From Bryobacterales bacterium (GTDB taxonomy: Bacteria > Acidobacteriota > Terriglobia > Bryobacterales > Bryobacteraceae), in the NCBI GenBank assembly GCA_003154855.1, contig PMEV01000053.1, positions 18,281 to 27,419 on the forward strand: 9,139 nucleotides of DNA, written 5' to 3'. Made by a program: the position numbers and the translations under genes. The notes under the pieces were generated by a model. The model searched no databases. It was not told where the DNA came from and was given only the letters and a program-made list of their open reading frames with translations. Below are positions 1 through 7,515 of this stretch, piece by piece. The number at the start of each line of letters is the position of its first letter. Within the stretch, counting starts at the first letter, position 1.

Positions 1-38
1 GCGTGCCCGAGGCGTCTGCGGCGGCGGATCGCGCGGTT

Positions 39-44
39 TATATT
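39..44 (+). promoter_or_regulatory. Possible -10 box (TATATT) for the phosphatase gene, giving a leaderless or near-leaderless mRNA
   Basis: TATATT ends 6 nt before the ATG at 51, and no Shine-Dalgarno-like purine run lies in that gap. A start of transcription 6-8 nt after the box would fall on the start codon itself. No convincing -35 element is seen 17 nt upstream. The box is an A+T-rich island in otherwise GC-rich sequence, which supports a functional role. An upstream gene might end inside this stretch (a frame closing with TGA at 45-47), in which case the promoter would overlap that gene's tail. This is inferred from position and base composition only. Confidence 0.35.
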
Positions 45-50
45 TGAGTA

Positions 51-1697
51 ATGGCCCGCGAACTCACGATCACATCTCCGGACGGCAAGACGAAGACCAT
101 CCTCCTGGAAGGCGACACGCTCTCTCTGGGCCGGTCGGGCGCCAACGAACTGTGCTATGCCGAAGACGCCGGCCTTTCGCGCCAGCACATGCTGCTGGAA
201 CGGGACGGAGAGGATTGGACGGTGCGGGACCTGGGGAGCAAGAACGGCACGTTCCTCAACGGGGTCCGCATCGCGGACAAGCAGCGGCTCAAGCCGGGGG
301 ACCGCATCGTGACCAGCCGGGTCGCCCTGACCTACGAACAGGCGAAGGCCGGAGCGAACCGGACCGTATTCTTCGAGGGTCTGGGCTCTTCGGTTCCCTC
401 GAACGTGACGGTGGCCATGACGCTGGAGAGCCTGCTCAAGAGCGAGGGAAGAGATCCCAAACTGGCGGCGGAACCGGGCGCGAAGGAATGGGCCAGCCCG
501 CTCACGGCGCTGGTGCGGGTCGGGCGCGAGCTCACGGCGCGGCGGCCGCTGGTGGAGCTCTACCCCGCCATCCTGGGCCTGGCGCTGGAGGCCTGCGGCG
601 CGCGCCGCGGCGTTCTGCTGACGCTCGAGAAAGGCACCCTGGTGGCACAGGCGTCGCGGGGAGAGGGGTTCCGGATCAGCAGCACCGTGCGCGACCGCGT
701 GCTGGATGGCAAGGACTCCCTGCTGGTCCGCGACGCGCAGCAGGACGAGGCGCTGCGGCAGCAATTCAGCATTATCGAGCAGCGCGTGCGGACCTTGATG
801 GCCGTTCCGCTGCAAACCGACGACAAGGTGATCGGCTTGCTGTACGTCGATTCGCCGCCGCTCACCAGAGAGTTCACGAGCGACGACCTAAACCTGCTCA
901 CGGTGATGGCGAATGTGGCCGGCATGCGTATCGAGCGGGAGCGGCTGGCGGAAGTCGAGCAGGCGGAGAGGCTGATGGCGGCGGAGTTGGAACAGGCGGC
1001 CGAGATCCAGCGCAACCTTCTGCCCGCGGCGGCGCCGGTGGTGGCGGGCCTCGAGCTGGCCGGATATAATGCGGCGTGCCGCACGGTGGGCGGAGACTAT
1101 TACGACTTCCTGACCTACCCCGACGGCCGCATCGGCGTAGTGATCGCGGATGTGGCGGGCAAGGGGATGCCGGCGGCCCTGGTGATGGCCAGCCTGCAGG
1201 CCAAAGTGCAGGCGCTGGCCGATACGCCGGGCGATACCGCCGATATGGTGGGCCGCCTGAACCGCGGCATGGCGGCCACCTGCCCGAGCAACCGGTTTGT
1301 GACGCTGTTCTTCGCGGTCCTGGACCCGCGCACCGGCGAGCTGGCCTATTCCAACGCGGGGCACAACCCGCCCTATCTGCTGCGGACCAACGGAGAGATC
1401 GCGCCGCTGGAGGGCGGCGGCCCGCCACTGGGCATCCTGCCGGCCATGCGCTACCAGGAAGAGCACGCGAAGATGGAACCGGGCGACGTTCTCCTGCTCT
1501 ATAGCGACGGCGTAACGGAGGCCTTCAACCCCGCCGGCGAGGAGTTCGACGAGCGGATCAAGGAGGCGGCGGCCGCCAAGCGCGGAGAAACGGCGGCGGC
1601 GATCGTGGAGGCGGTGCACGAGGCCGTGGCCGCCTGGGTGGCCGGCCAGCCTCCGACCGACGACGTCACCGTGGTAGTCGCCCGGCGAACGGCGTAG
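51..1697 (+). CDS. FHA-GAF-PPM serine phosphatase (RsbU/SpoIIE-like)
   Basis: This is a 548-residue soluble protein with three domains. The FHA domain (about residues 20-92) shows GRS at 27-29, SRQH at 43-46 and GSKNGTFLNG at 62-71, the residues that bind phosphothreonine peptides. A GAF-like domain (about 160-295) ends in the typical MAVPL...IGLLYVDS strand pair and leads into a helical linker (293-325). The PPM/SpoIIE-type phosphatase (about 315-546) has its metal-binding motifs intact: GGDYYD at 347-352, ADVAGKG at 366-372, SNAGHNPP at 434-441, YSDGVTEA at 484-491 and TDDVT at 536-540. RsbU-type enzymes dephosphorylate anti-sigma-factor antagonists; here the FHA domain implies input from a Ser/Thr kinase, but no kinase, antagonist or anti-sigma gene is in the window. 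The start was chosen because FHA strand 1 begins at residue 3 and a TATATT box lies just upstream. The ruined exporter genes begin at the next base after the stop. Domain assignment is firm; the target is unknown. Confidence 0.93.
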   Translation: MARELTITSPDGKTKTILLEGDTLSLGRSGANELCYAEDAGLSRQHMLLERDGEDWTVRDLGSKNGTFLNGVRIADKQRLKPGDRIVTSRVALTYEQAKAGANRTVFFEGLGSSVPSNVTVAMTLESLLKSEGRDPKLAAEPGAKEWASPLTALVRVGRELTARRPLVELYPAILGLALEACGARRGVLLTLEKGTLVAQASRGEGFRISSTVRDRVLDGKDSLLVRDAQQDEALRQQFSIIEQRVRTLMAVPLQTDDKVIGLLYVDSPPLTREFTSDDLNLLTVMANVAGMRIERERLAEVEQAERLMAAELEQAAEIQRNLLPAAAPVVAGLELAGYNAACRTVGGDYYDFLTYPDGRIGVVIADVAGKGMPAALVMASLQAKVQALADTPGDTADMVGRLNRGMAATCPSNRFVTLFFAVLDPRTGELAYSNAGHNPPYLLRTNGEIAPLEGGGPPLGILPAMRYQEEHAKMEPGDVLLLYSDGVTEAFNPAGEEFDERIKEAAAAKRGETAAAIVEAVHEAVAAWVAGQPPTDDVTVVVARRTA

Positions 1698-1869
1698 GTG
1701 CGCTCGAATCTGAGTTCCATGGCTCGATCCGCTATCTCGTCGCGTGGTCCCAAGTAGCGCGGGGACTACCTGTTGCTGTTCCAGAGCCTGGTGGCGAAAG
1801 ACTTCAAAGTCCGCTACCGCAACATGTCCCTGGGGGTCTTCTGGTCGCTGCTCAATCCGCCGATCATGA
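1698..1869 (+). pseudogene. Remnant of polysaccharide ABC-2 exporter permease (Wzm/TagG-like), N-terminus only
   Basis: A GTG directly after the phosphatase stop opens a frame that hits TAG at 1755-1757 after 19 codons. The same frame then reads RGDYLLLFQSL, VAKDFKVRYRN and MSLGVFWSLLNP up to about 1866. This is the cytoplasmic N-terminus and start of the first membrane helix of ABC-2 O-antigen/teichoic-acid permeases, where the [RK]DFKVRY...LGxFWxLLxP pattern is diagnostic. Homology stops near 1867-1870, where the sequence switches to the ATPase gene in another frame, so roughly 220 residues of permease are missing. One substitution (for example TAC to TAG) would explain the stop, since a tyrosine before RGDYLLL would fit. 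It cannot make a working transporter. Confidence 0.8.
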
Positions 1870-2298
1870 CGCATCAGCCCTTTGCTGCAGCTCGGGGCGG
1901 GCCTGCATCCCGACCTGACAGGGGCGGAGAACGTGCGCCTGAACGCCGCACTGCTGGGCTTCACGCGCCGCCGGACCAGCGAGCTGTTCGATAGCGTGGT
2001 CGAGTTCGCGGGCATCGCCGATTTCATCGCGGAGCCGCTGCGCACTTACTCCTCGGGAATGGTAATGCGGCTGGTTTTTTCGGTGGGAGATCGCGCCTTC
2101 CAGGTCAAGTGCGCCGAGAGGATGGCCAGCTTGAAACGAAGCGGCAAGACCCTGCTGTGCGTGTCCCACTCGGCGGGGGCGATCGAAGGCCTCTGCGAGC
2201 GCGCGCTGTGGCTGGAGCGGGGCGAACTGGTCATGGACGGCCCGGTGAGGGAAGTGCTGGACGCTTACGCGGGCCGGCCTCCGTCGCGGCAGGCCTGA
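1870..2298 (+). pseudogene. Remnant of polysaccharide exporter ATPase (Wzt/TagH-like), lacking Walker A and Walker B
   Basis: From 1870 the frame reads RISPLLQLGAG, LHPDLTGAENVRLNAALLG and, further on, LRTYSSGMVMRLVFSV. This matches Wzt-type ATPases from the Q-loop region to the ABC signature. It then jumps at about 2081-2087 to GDRAFQVKCAERM, followed by the H-loop part (TLLCVSHSAGAIEGLCERALWL) and a normal end. In intact relatives about 16-17 residues containing Walker B and the D-loop (of the type AVHVDPDxLLIDEVLAV) lie between FSV and GD, and they are cleanly missing here. The N-terminal ~90 residues with Walker A were lost with the permease end. With no nucleotide-binding core the product would be inactive even if translated from the TTG at 1882. 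The frame has no stop after the fusion, so decay may be fairly recent. Confidence 0.82.
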
Positions 2299-2334
2299 GG
2301 AGGCTGCGCGGCGGGCAAGTGTAAGCCCACCCAT

Positions 2335-2365
2335 CTTGCGACACGGCTCGCGCAAGCGGTATGCT
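2335..2365 (+). promoter_or_regulatory. Candidate sigma-70-type promoter with a dyad before the histidine kinase gene
   Basis: TTGCGA (2336-2341) and TATGCT (2360-2365) are 18 nt apart, acceptable -35 and -10 elements. The 6-bp inverted repeat CTTGCG (2335-2340) / CGCAAG (2351-2356), with a 10-nt spacer, overlaps the -35 and could be an operator. If the promoter is real, transcription starts near 2372. The kinase would then have to begin at the second ATG (2391), preceded by the purine run AAGGGG (2371-2376), not at 2361, whose ATG lies inside the -10. Spacing and position are direct observations; function is inferred. Confidence 0.35.
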
Positions 2366-5330
2366 CCGGAAAGGGGCAGAACGACGGCGGATGCAAGCCA
2401 CAAGCAATAGCGCGGCCCGGAAGGGAAGCCCTGGCCCAAGAGCCCCCCTCCTGCTGATCCCCTTGTTCCTGGTGGCGGTGGGGGGCCTGGCGGTGGTCTA
2501 TTACCTGGGCCACAGCGCGGAGCTGAAGCGGCAGCAGCAGGAATCGTTGCTGGCGATTGCGGACATCAAGGTCGGCCAGATCACCAGTTGGCTGCGGGAG
2601 CGCCGGGACGACGCCGCGGTGATCGTCTCCAATCCGATGATCGCCCGTTCCGTGAAGCAAGCTCTGAACGGCGACCGCGCGGCCAAAGCGGAGCTTCTGC
2701 GCTGGCTGGGGACGGTGGCGTCGAGTTCCGACTACAACGACGCCTTCATCCTGGATCGCACCGGGCGCGAGGCTCTGGCAGCCCGGGGCCGCGAGCCCCA
2801 GGCGACGACTCCTCAGCTTGCCGCTGCGGTCGCGGAAGCGAGCCGGACCCGCCGGGAGACGATGTCGGAACCGTATCTCGACGGGGCGTCCGACCGAATC
2901 TACATGGACCTGGTCGTTCCGGTGCTCCCGGAGGAGGCCGGCGGTACGCCGATCGCGACCGTCGTGCTGCGAATCGACCCGCGCCGGTACCTGTACCCGT
3001 TCGTTCAATCCTGGCCGACGGCCAGCGAAACAGCGGAAACGCTGCTGGTCCGCCGGGAGGGGAACCAGGTGGTGTTCCTGAACGAGCTGCGGCACCAGAA
3101 GAACACGGCTCTGCGGCTCAGACTGCCGGTCGAGCAGTTGCATTTGCCGGCGGCACTGGGCGTGCTGGGCGAGGAAGGCCTGATCGAAGGGACCGACTAT
3201 CGCGGTGTGCCCGTCCTGGCGGTGGCGCGGCGCATTCCAGGCTCGGATTGGACGCTGATCGCCAAGATGAGCACGAGGGAAGTGTACCGGGCGGTGCGGG
3301 AACACGCCTGGTGGCTGGTGGTGAGCGCGGGACTGCTGTTTGCCGGGCTGGGGCTGGGCGTCCTGCTGCTGTTCCGGCAGCAGCAGGCACGGTTTTACCA
3401 GCGGCAATACGAGGCCGAGCTCGAGCGCAAGGTGCTGGAACACCACTACGAGCACCTGAGCCGGCTGGCGAACGACATCTTTCTGCTGATGGATTCGAAC
3501 GGCGGAATCGTGGAAGCCAACGATCGCGCCGTCAGTTCCTACGGCTACGCTCGCGACGAGTTGCTGGAGCTCCACATCCGGGATCTGCGATCGCCGGAAA
3601 CGCTGGCCGCGTTCGAGAAGCAGTGGGACGACGTGGTTCGCGGCGGCGGGCTGCTCTTCGAGACGGTGCATCGGCGCAAGGACGGATCGACGTTTCCGGT
3701 TGAGGTGAGCACGCGGAGAATCGAGGTGGAGGGCGCTGGATTCCATCAGAGCATCCTCCGCGACATCACGGAACGCAAACGTGCCGAGGCGGCCCTGCGC
3801 GAGGCCCACGACAACTTGCGGGCCTTGATCGAGACCTGCCCCGCCCCGATCATGGTGCTCGACCTGGAGCGGCGCGTCAAGCTCTGGAGTCCCGCCGCCG
3901 CCCGGATCTTCGGCTGGCAGGCGGCGGAGGTCCTCGGCCAGCCGCTGCCCATCGTTCCGGAGGAAGAGCGGGCCAGCAGCGAGGAGTTGCTGGAGCGCGC
4001 CCGGAGCGGGGAGAGCGTGCTCGAATACGAGGCGCGCCGCCGCACCAAAGACGGGGCCATTCGGGACGTCAGCATATGGACGGCGCCCCTCCGCGCCGCC
4101 CACGGCGAGATTAGCGGCTACTTCGAGTTGTGCAGCGACATCACCGAGCGCAAACGGCTCGACGAACAACTCCGGCACACGCAGCGCCTGGAAAGCATCG
4201 GCCTTCTGGCCGGCGGGATCGCGCACGATTTCAATAACATCTTGACCAGCGTGCTGGGATACGCGAGCCTGCTGCGCGAAGACCTGGCCCCCGATAATCG
4301 CGTTCAGCCCTTCGTCGAGGCCATCATCCAGGGCGCCGAAAGGGCCGCCGATCTGACCATGCAACTGCTGGCCTACGCCGGCAAAGGCCGCTTCGTCATC
4401 GAGCCGGTGAACCTGTCGGAGTTGATCCGCGGCATGGTCCCCCTGCTCGAAGGCTCGATTCCGCGGAGCGTCGAACTGCGCCTGGCGCTGGAGGAGAGCG
4501 TGCCGTCCATCGATGCCGACCCCAGCCAGATGCAGCAACTGATCATGAATCTGGCGATCAACGGCGCGGAGGCCACCGGCGAGAAAGTGGGCGCCGTCCG
4601 GATCGCGACCGCAGTCCGCGAAGTGCGCGGCGAGGAGGCCCGCCGGGACTATCCGGAACTCACCGAGGGCGCCTGCGTCTCTCTGGAGGTATCGGACGAC
4701 GGGTGCGGGATGGACGAGGACACCCGAAGCAAGATCTTCGATCCCTTCTTCACCACGAAGGTGATGGGCCGGGGCCTGGGGCTTTCGGCGGTGCTGGGGA
4801 TTGTGCACGGTCACCACGGCGCCATCCGAATTTCGAGCGCTCCCGGCGAGGGCACCACCTTTCGGGTGCTGTTGCCGGTGAGCAAGACGCCCACCCACCT
4901 GGCGGCGCCTGTTCCGGCAATCGGGCGGCGGGGACGAGGCACGGTGCTGGTGGTCGACGATGAGGTCTCGGTCCGGGCGGTCGCCCAGGAGGCTCTCGAG
5001 CGGTCCGGCTACCGGGTGCTGCTGGCCGTCAACGGGAAGGAAGCGATTGCGCTGGTGGAGAGCGGCGTGGAACTCGACGCGGTGCTGCTCGACATGACCA
5101 TGCCCGTGATGAGCGGCGAGGAGACGCTGGAGGCGATCCGGAGCCACTCCGCGGCGCTGCCGGTGGTCCTCTGTAGCGGGTATAGCGAACTGGAAGCCGC
5201 CCGGCGCGTGCGCGGCAACCATGTGAGCGGTTTCCTGCAGAAGCCGTTCACGATCGACCGGCTTTCCGCCAAGATTGCGGAAGTGATGCAGCCCGGCAGC
5301 GTTCCCCCATCGCCGCTGCGATCCGGTTAG
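2361..5330 (+). CDS. Membrane hybrid sensor histidine kinase (Cache-PAS-PAS-HisKA-HATPase-REC)
   Basis: This is a 989-residue protein. Helix TM1 (about residues 29-49) and TM2 (about 317-338) flank a ~265-residue periplasmic region whose end (YRGVPVLAVARRIPGSDW, 280-297) resembles double-Cache sensors. Two PAS domains follow (about 363-475 and 483-600), each closing with a [RS]DITERKR motif. The dimerisation/phosphoacceptor domain has H622 in GGIAHDFNNIL. The ATPase domain has the N-box NLAINGAEA (730-738), DDGCGMD (779-785), FDPFFTTK (793-800) and GRGLGLSAV (803-811). A C-terminal receiver has D866/D867, phosphoacceptor D911 and K961. It should autophosphorylate on H622 and pass phosphate to D911. 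There is no output domain, so a separate phosphotransfer or response protein must act downstream; none is in the window. The longest frame is given, but ATG 2391 (residue 11) is at least as likely because a promoter-like -10 overlaps the first ATG. The stop codon overlaps that of the convergent glgP. Confidence 0.93.
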   Translation: MLRKGAERRRMQATSNSAARKGSPGPRAPLLLIPLFLVAVGGLAVVYYLGHSAELKRQQQESLLAIADIKVGQITSWLRERRDDAAVIVSNPMIARSVKQALNGDRAAKAELLRWLGTVASSSDYNDAFILDRTGREALAARGREPQATTPQLAAAVAEASRTRRETMSEPYLDGASDRIYMDLVVPVLPEEAGGTPIATVVLRIDPRRYLYPFVQSWPTASETAETLLVRREGNQVVFLNELRHQKNTALRLRLPVEQLHLPAALGVLGEEGLIEGTDYRGVPVLAVARRIPGSDWTLIAKMSTREVYRAVREHAWWLVVSAGLLFAGLGLGVLLLFRQQQARFYQRQYEAELERKVLEHHYEHLSRLANDIFLLMDSNGGIVEANDRAVSSYGYARDELLELHIRDLRSPETLAAFEKQWDDVVRGGGLLFETVHRRKDGSTFPVEVSTRRIEVEGAGFHQSILRDITERKRAEAALREAHDNLRALIETCPAPIMVLDLERRVKLWSPAAARIFGWQAAEVLGQPLPIVPEEERASSEELLERARSGESVLEYEARRRTKDGAIRDVSIWTAPLRAAHGEISGYFELCSDITERKRLDEQLRHTQRLESIGLLAGGIAHDFNNILTSVLGYASLLREDLAPDNRVQPFVEAIIQGAERAADLTMQLLAYAGKGRFVIEPVNLSELIRGMVPLLEGSIPRSVELRLALEESVPSIDADPSQMQQLIMNLAINGAEATGEKVGAVRIATAVREVRGEEARRDYPELTEGACVSLEVSDDGCGMDEDTRSKIFDPFFTTKVMGRGLGLSAVLGIVHGHHGAIRISSAPGEGTTFRVLLPVSKTPTHLAAPVPAIGRRGRGTVLVVDDEVSVRAVAQEALERSGYRVLLAVNGKEAIALVESGVELDAVLLDMTMPVMSGEETLEAIRSHSAALPVVLCSGYSELEAARRVRGNHVSGFLQKPFTIDRLSAKIAEVMQPGSVPPSPLRSG

Positions 5331-7486
5331 GCGCCACTTTTGGGGATGACGGCGGCGGGCATCAGCGCCCGTTTAGCCATGGGAGCGTAGGCTTCCTCGG
5401 CGTACTGCTTGACCATCCGGCGGGCGCTGAACCGAGGCGCCACCGTGCGAATGGCTTCCTTGGCCATGCGTATCCATTCCCGGGGCACGCCCTTTTCGTC
5501 GCGCGTGTAAAATGCCGGCGCGATCCGCTCCTCGATCAGGCGATAAAGATTCTCCGCCGCGGCGGCCTCTCCGCCGTCCTGGCCGGTCTCGATCACCCAG
5601 CCGTTGCTTCCGGTGTAGCCCTCCCACCACCATCCGTCGGCGACGCTCAAGTGCGGCACGCCGTTGAGCGAGGCTTTCATGCCGCTGGTTCCCGAGGCTT
5701 CCAGCGGCTCCCGCGGATTGTTCAGCCAGACATCGCATCCCTGCACCAGCAGATGCGCGACATGCAGATCGTAGTCCTCGACGAAGGCTACCCGCCCGCC
5801 GAAGCGCGGATCCATGGCGTGCGTGTAAACGCGCTGCAAGGCGCGCTTGCCGGGCTCGTCGGCGGGATGGGCTTTGCCGGCCAGGACGATCTGCACCGGC
5901 CGGCGCGGGGCATTGAGTATCCGGGCCAGCCGCTCGTGGTCGCGGAAGATCAGGTCGGGGCGCTTGTATTCGGCGAATCGCCGGGCGAATCCGATGGTGA
6001 GCGAGGCGGGATCGAGTAAGGCGCCGGCGGCCAGCACCTGCACGGGGCTGGCGTTCTCCCCGGTCCAGCCACGGCGGCCGCGCTCGCGCACGAAGTCCAG
6101 CATGTGCTGCCGAAGCAACTGGCGGGCGGCCCACAACTCTTCGTCCGGGATATCCGGGATGCGTTCCCACAACCCGGGATCGTCGTGACGGTCCCGCCAG
6201 TCGGCGCCCAGCCAGCGCTCGAACAGCGTCTCCATCGCCGGCGCGATCCAGGTGGGCACGTGGACTCCGTTGGTGTAGGCGCTAATGGGCCGCCGGTCCT
6301 CCGGCACGTCGGGCCAAAGCGAAGCCCACATCTGGCGGGTGACCTGCTGGTGGCGGCGGCTCACCGCGGTGATCGCGGCGGAACCGCGCATGGCCACCAC
6401 CGTCATGTTGAACAGGTTGCCGTCGCCGTCGTGGCTGCCCAGCGCCAGGAAGGTATTGCGCCGCGCTCCCGCGGTCTGCCAGAAGAGCGCCAGTTGGTTG
6501 TCCAGCAGGTAGAACGGGAAGGCGTCGTGCCCGGCGGGAACCGGCGTGTGCGTGGTGAAGACGGTGGTCGATCGGACCCGATCCAGCGCGGCCAGGAAGC
6601 TCTCGCCACCCTCCACCAATTCACGGATGCGCTCCAGCACCACGAACGACGTGTGCCCTTCGTTGAGATGCCAAACGGCCGGTTGGTAGCCCAGCGCCCG
6701 CAGCGCCCGCACCCCGCCCACGCCCAGCACAATCTCCTGCCGCAGACGCGCCTCGTGCTCACTCACGTACAGCCGCGAGGAGAGCTCGCGGTCCCAGGTG
6801 GCGTTTTCGGGCACATCGGTATCCAGCAGGATCAGCGCGACGCGGCCCAACCGCACCCTCCACACCGCAACCTGCAAGTTGTTCATGCCCAGGGGGACTT
6901 GGATCCGGCAGGGACTGCCGTCCGGAGCGAGGGCGCGCTCCACCGCTACGTCGTCGTAATTCAGCCGCCGGTAATCCTCGATCTGCCGTCCTTCGGCCGA
7001 GACCCTCTGGTGGAAGTAGCCCATCGGATACATGAAGCCGACACCGACCAGCGGAATGCCCAGATCGCTGGCCTCCTTGCAGTGGTCGCCCGCCAGGACT
7101 CCCAGACCGCCGGCGTAGATGGGCAAGGATTGATGGATCGCGAACTCGGCGGAGAAATACGCGACCTGGGAACCGGAGAGCTCGGGAAAGCGGCTGGGCC
7201 ACCAGGAGCCCGGGGCTGTGCGCGCCCCATCCATCCGTGCGATCGCGGCGTCATAGGCCGCCAGAAACGCGGGATCGTTCAGCGCGCGGCCCACCTGCTC
7301 CGGAGCGATCATGCGGAGCAGTTGCACCGGATTGTGCGCGGTCATCTTCCAGAGTGGATAGTCGAGGCTCCGAAACACCTCCCGGGCCTCGCAACTCCAG
7401 CTCCACGACAGATCGCAGGCTAGCTCCGGAAGGCGGCCAATCCGCTCCGGCAAAGCCAGGTTGCCCAATTCCGAAGACGAGCTCAT
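5327..7486 (-). CDS. glgP: Alpha-glucan (glycogen/maltodextrin) phosphorylase, short form, GT35
   Basis: This 719-residue cytoplasmic enzyme (EC 2.4.1.1 type) releases glucose-1-phosphate from alpha-1,4-glucan chains using phosphate and PLP. Residues 11-75 (PERIGRLPELACDLSWSW...) match the DUF3417 region found at the N-terminus of the short bacterial/archaeal phosphorylases. The core shows SAEFAIHQSLPIYAGGLGVLAGD (112-134), the HLNEGHT motif (273-279), THTPVPAGHD (312-321), NGVH (406-409), RRFAEYKRP (502-510), AGKAHP (536-541) and EASGTSGMKAS (596-606), in which K604 should carry PLP. All catalytic segments are intact, and the length is normal for this subfamily and shorter than the E. coli/animal type. 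The ATG at 7486 follows AGGGAGGA at 11-nt spacing, but a TATAAT box lies between them. It is convergent with the histidine kinase and its TAA shares two bases with the kinase TAG. No other glycogen gene is nearby. Assignment is firm; the exact glucan preferred is not visible. Confidence 0.95.
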   Translation of the reverse strand: MSSSSELGNLALPERIGRLPELACDLSWSWSCEAREVFRSLDYPLWKMTAHNPVQLLRMIAPEQVGRALNDPAFLAAYDAAIARMDGARTAPGSWWPSRFPELSGSQVAYFSAEFAIHQSLPIYAGGLGVLAGDHCKEASDLGIPLVGVGFMYPMGYFHQRVSAEGRQIEDYRRLNYDDVAVERALAPDGSPCRIQVPLGMNNLQVAVWRVRLGRVALILLDTDVPENATWDRELSSRLYVSEHEARLRQEIVLGVGGVRALRALGYQPAVWHLNEGHTSFVVLERIRELVEGGESFLAALDRVRSTTVFTTHTPVPAGHDAFPFYLLDNQLALFWQTAGARRNTFLALGSHDGDGNLFNMTVVAMRGSAAITAVSRRHQQVTRQMWASLWPDVPEDRRPISAYTNGVHVPTWIAPAMETLFERWLGADWRDRHDDPGLWERIPDIPDEELWAARQLLRQHMLDFVRERGRRGWTGENASPVQVLAAGALLDPASLTIGFARRFAEYKRPDLIFRDHERLARILNAPRRPVQIVLAGKAHPADEPGKRALQRVYTHAMDPRFGGRVAFVEDYDLHVAHLLVQGCDVWLNNPREPLEASGTSGMKASLNGVPHLSVADGWWWEGYTGSNGWVIETGQDGGEAAAAENLYRLIEERIAPAFYTRDEKGVPREWIRMAKEAIRTVAPRFSARRMVKQYAEEAYAPMAKRALMPAAVIPKSGA

Positions 7487-7491
7487 GAGGT

Positions 7492-7497
7492 ATTATA
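7492..7497 (-). promoter_or_regulatory. Candidate -10 box TATAAT before glgP
   Basis: Read on the minus strand, a perfect TATAAT ends 5 nt before the glgP ATG. If used, the transcript would start at or beside the start codon, leaving the SD-like AGGGAGGA (7498-7505) outside the message. The -35 region (about 7515-7520, CATAGT) is poor, which fits activator dependence given the palindrome at 7528-7551. Alternatively the hexamer is simply the A+T-rich spacer after a ribosome binding site, in which case the promoter is further upstream. Confidence 0.4.
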
Positions 7498-7515
7498 TCC
7501 TCCCTCGCGCTTCGA

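Noticed and set aside
3..47. Possible C-terminal tail of an upstream gene (frame ending TGA at 45-47, residues VPEASAAADRAVYI)
   Set aside because: It is only 14 codons with no motif; another frame closing with TAA at 49-51 is equally open, so neither can be supported.
888..2045. A 385-codon minus-strand open frame across the phosphatase C-terminus and exporter remnant
   Set aside because: It runs through two unrelated plus-strand sequences across the deletion scar, is His/Arg-rich and has no motif, so it is a shadow.
2265..5222. A 985-codon open frame on the minus strand, antisense to the histidine kinase
   Set aside because: It is the codon-position shadow of a high-GC3 gene: its residues are His/Gln/Arg/Pro-rich with no domain, while the plus strand has a complete kinase architecture.
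6104..7423. A 439-codon plus-strand open frame antisense to glgP
   Set aside because: The composition is the same low-complexity type, it has no recognisable motif, and the opposite strand encodes a fully conserved phosphorylase.
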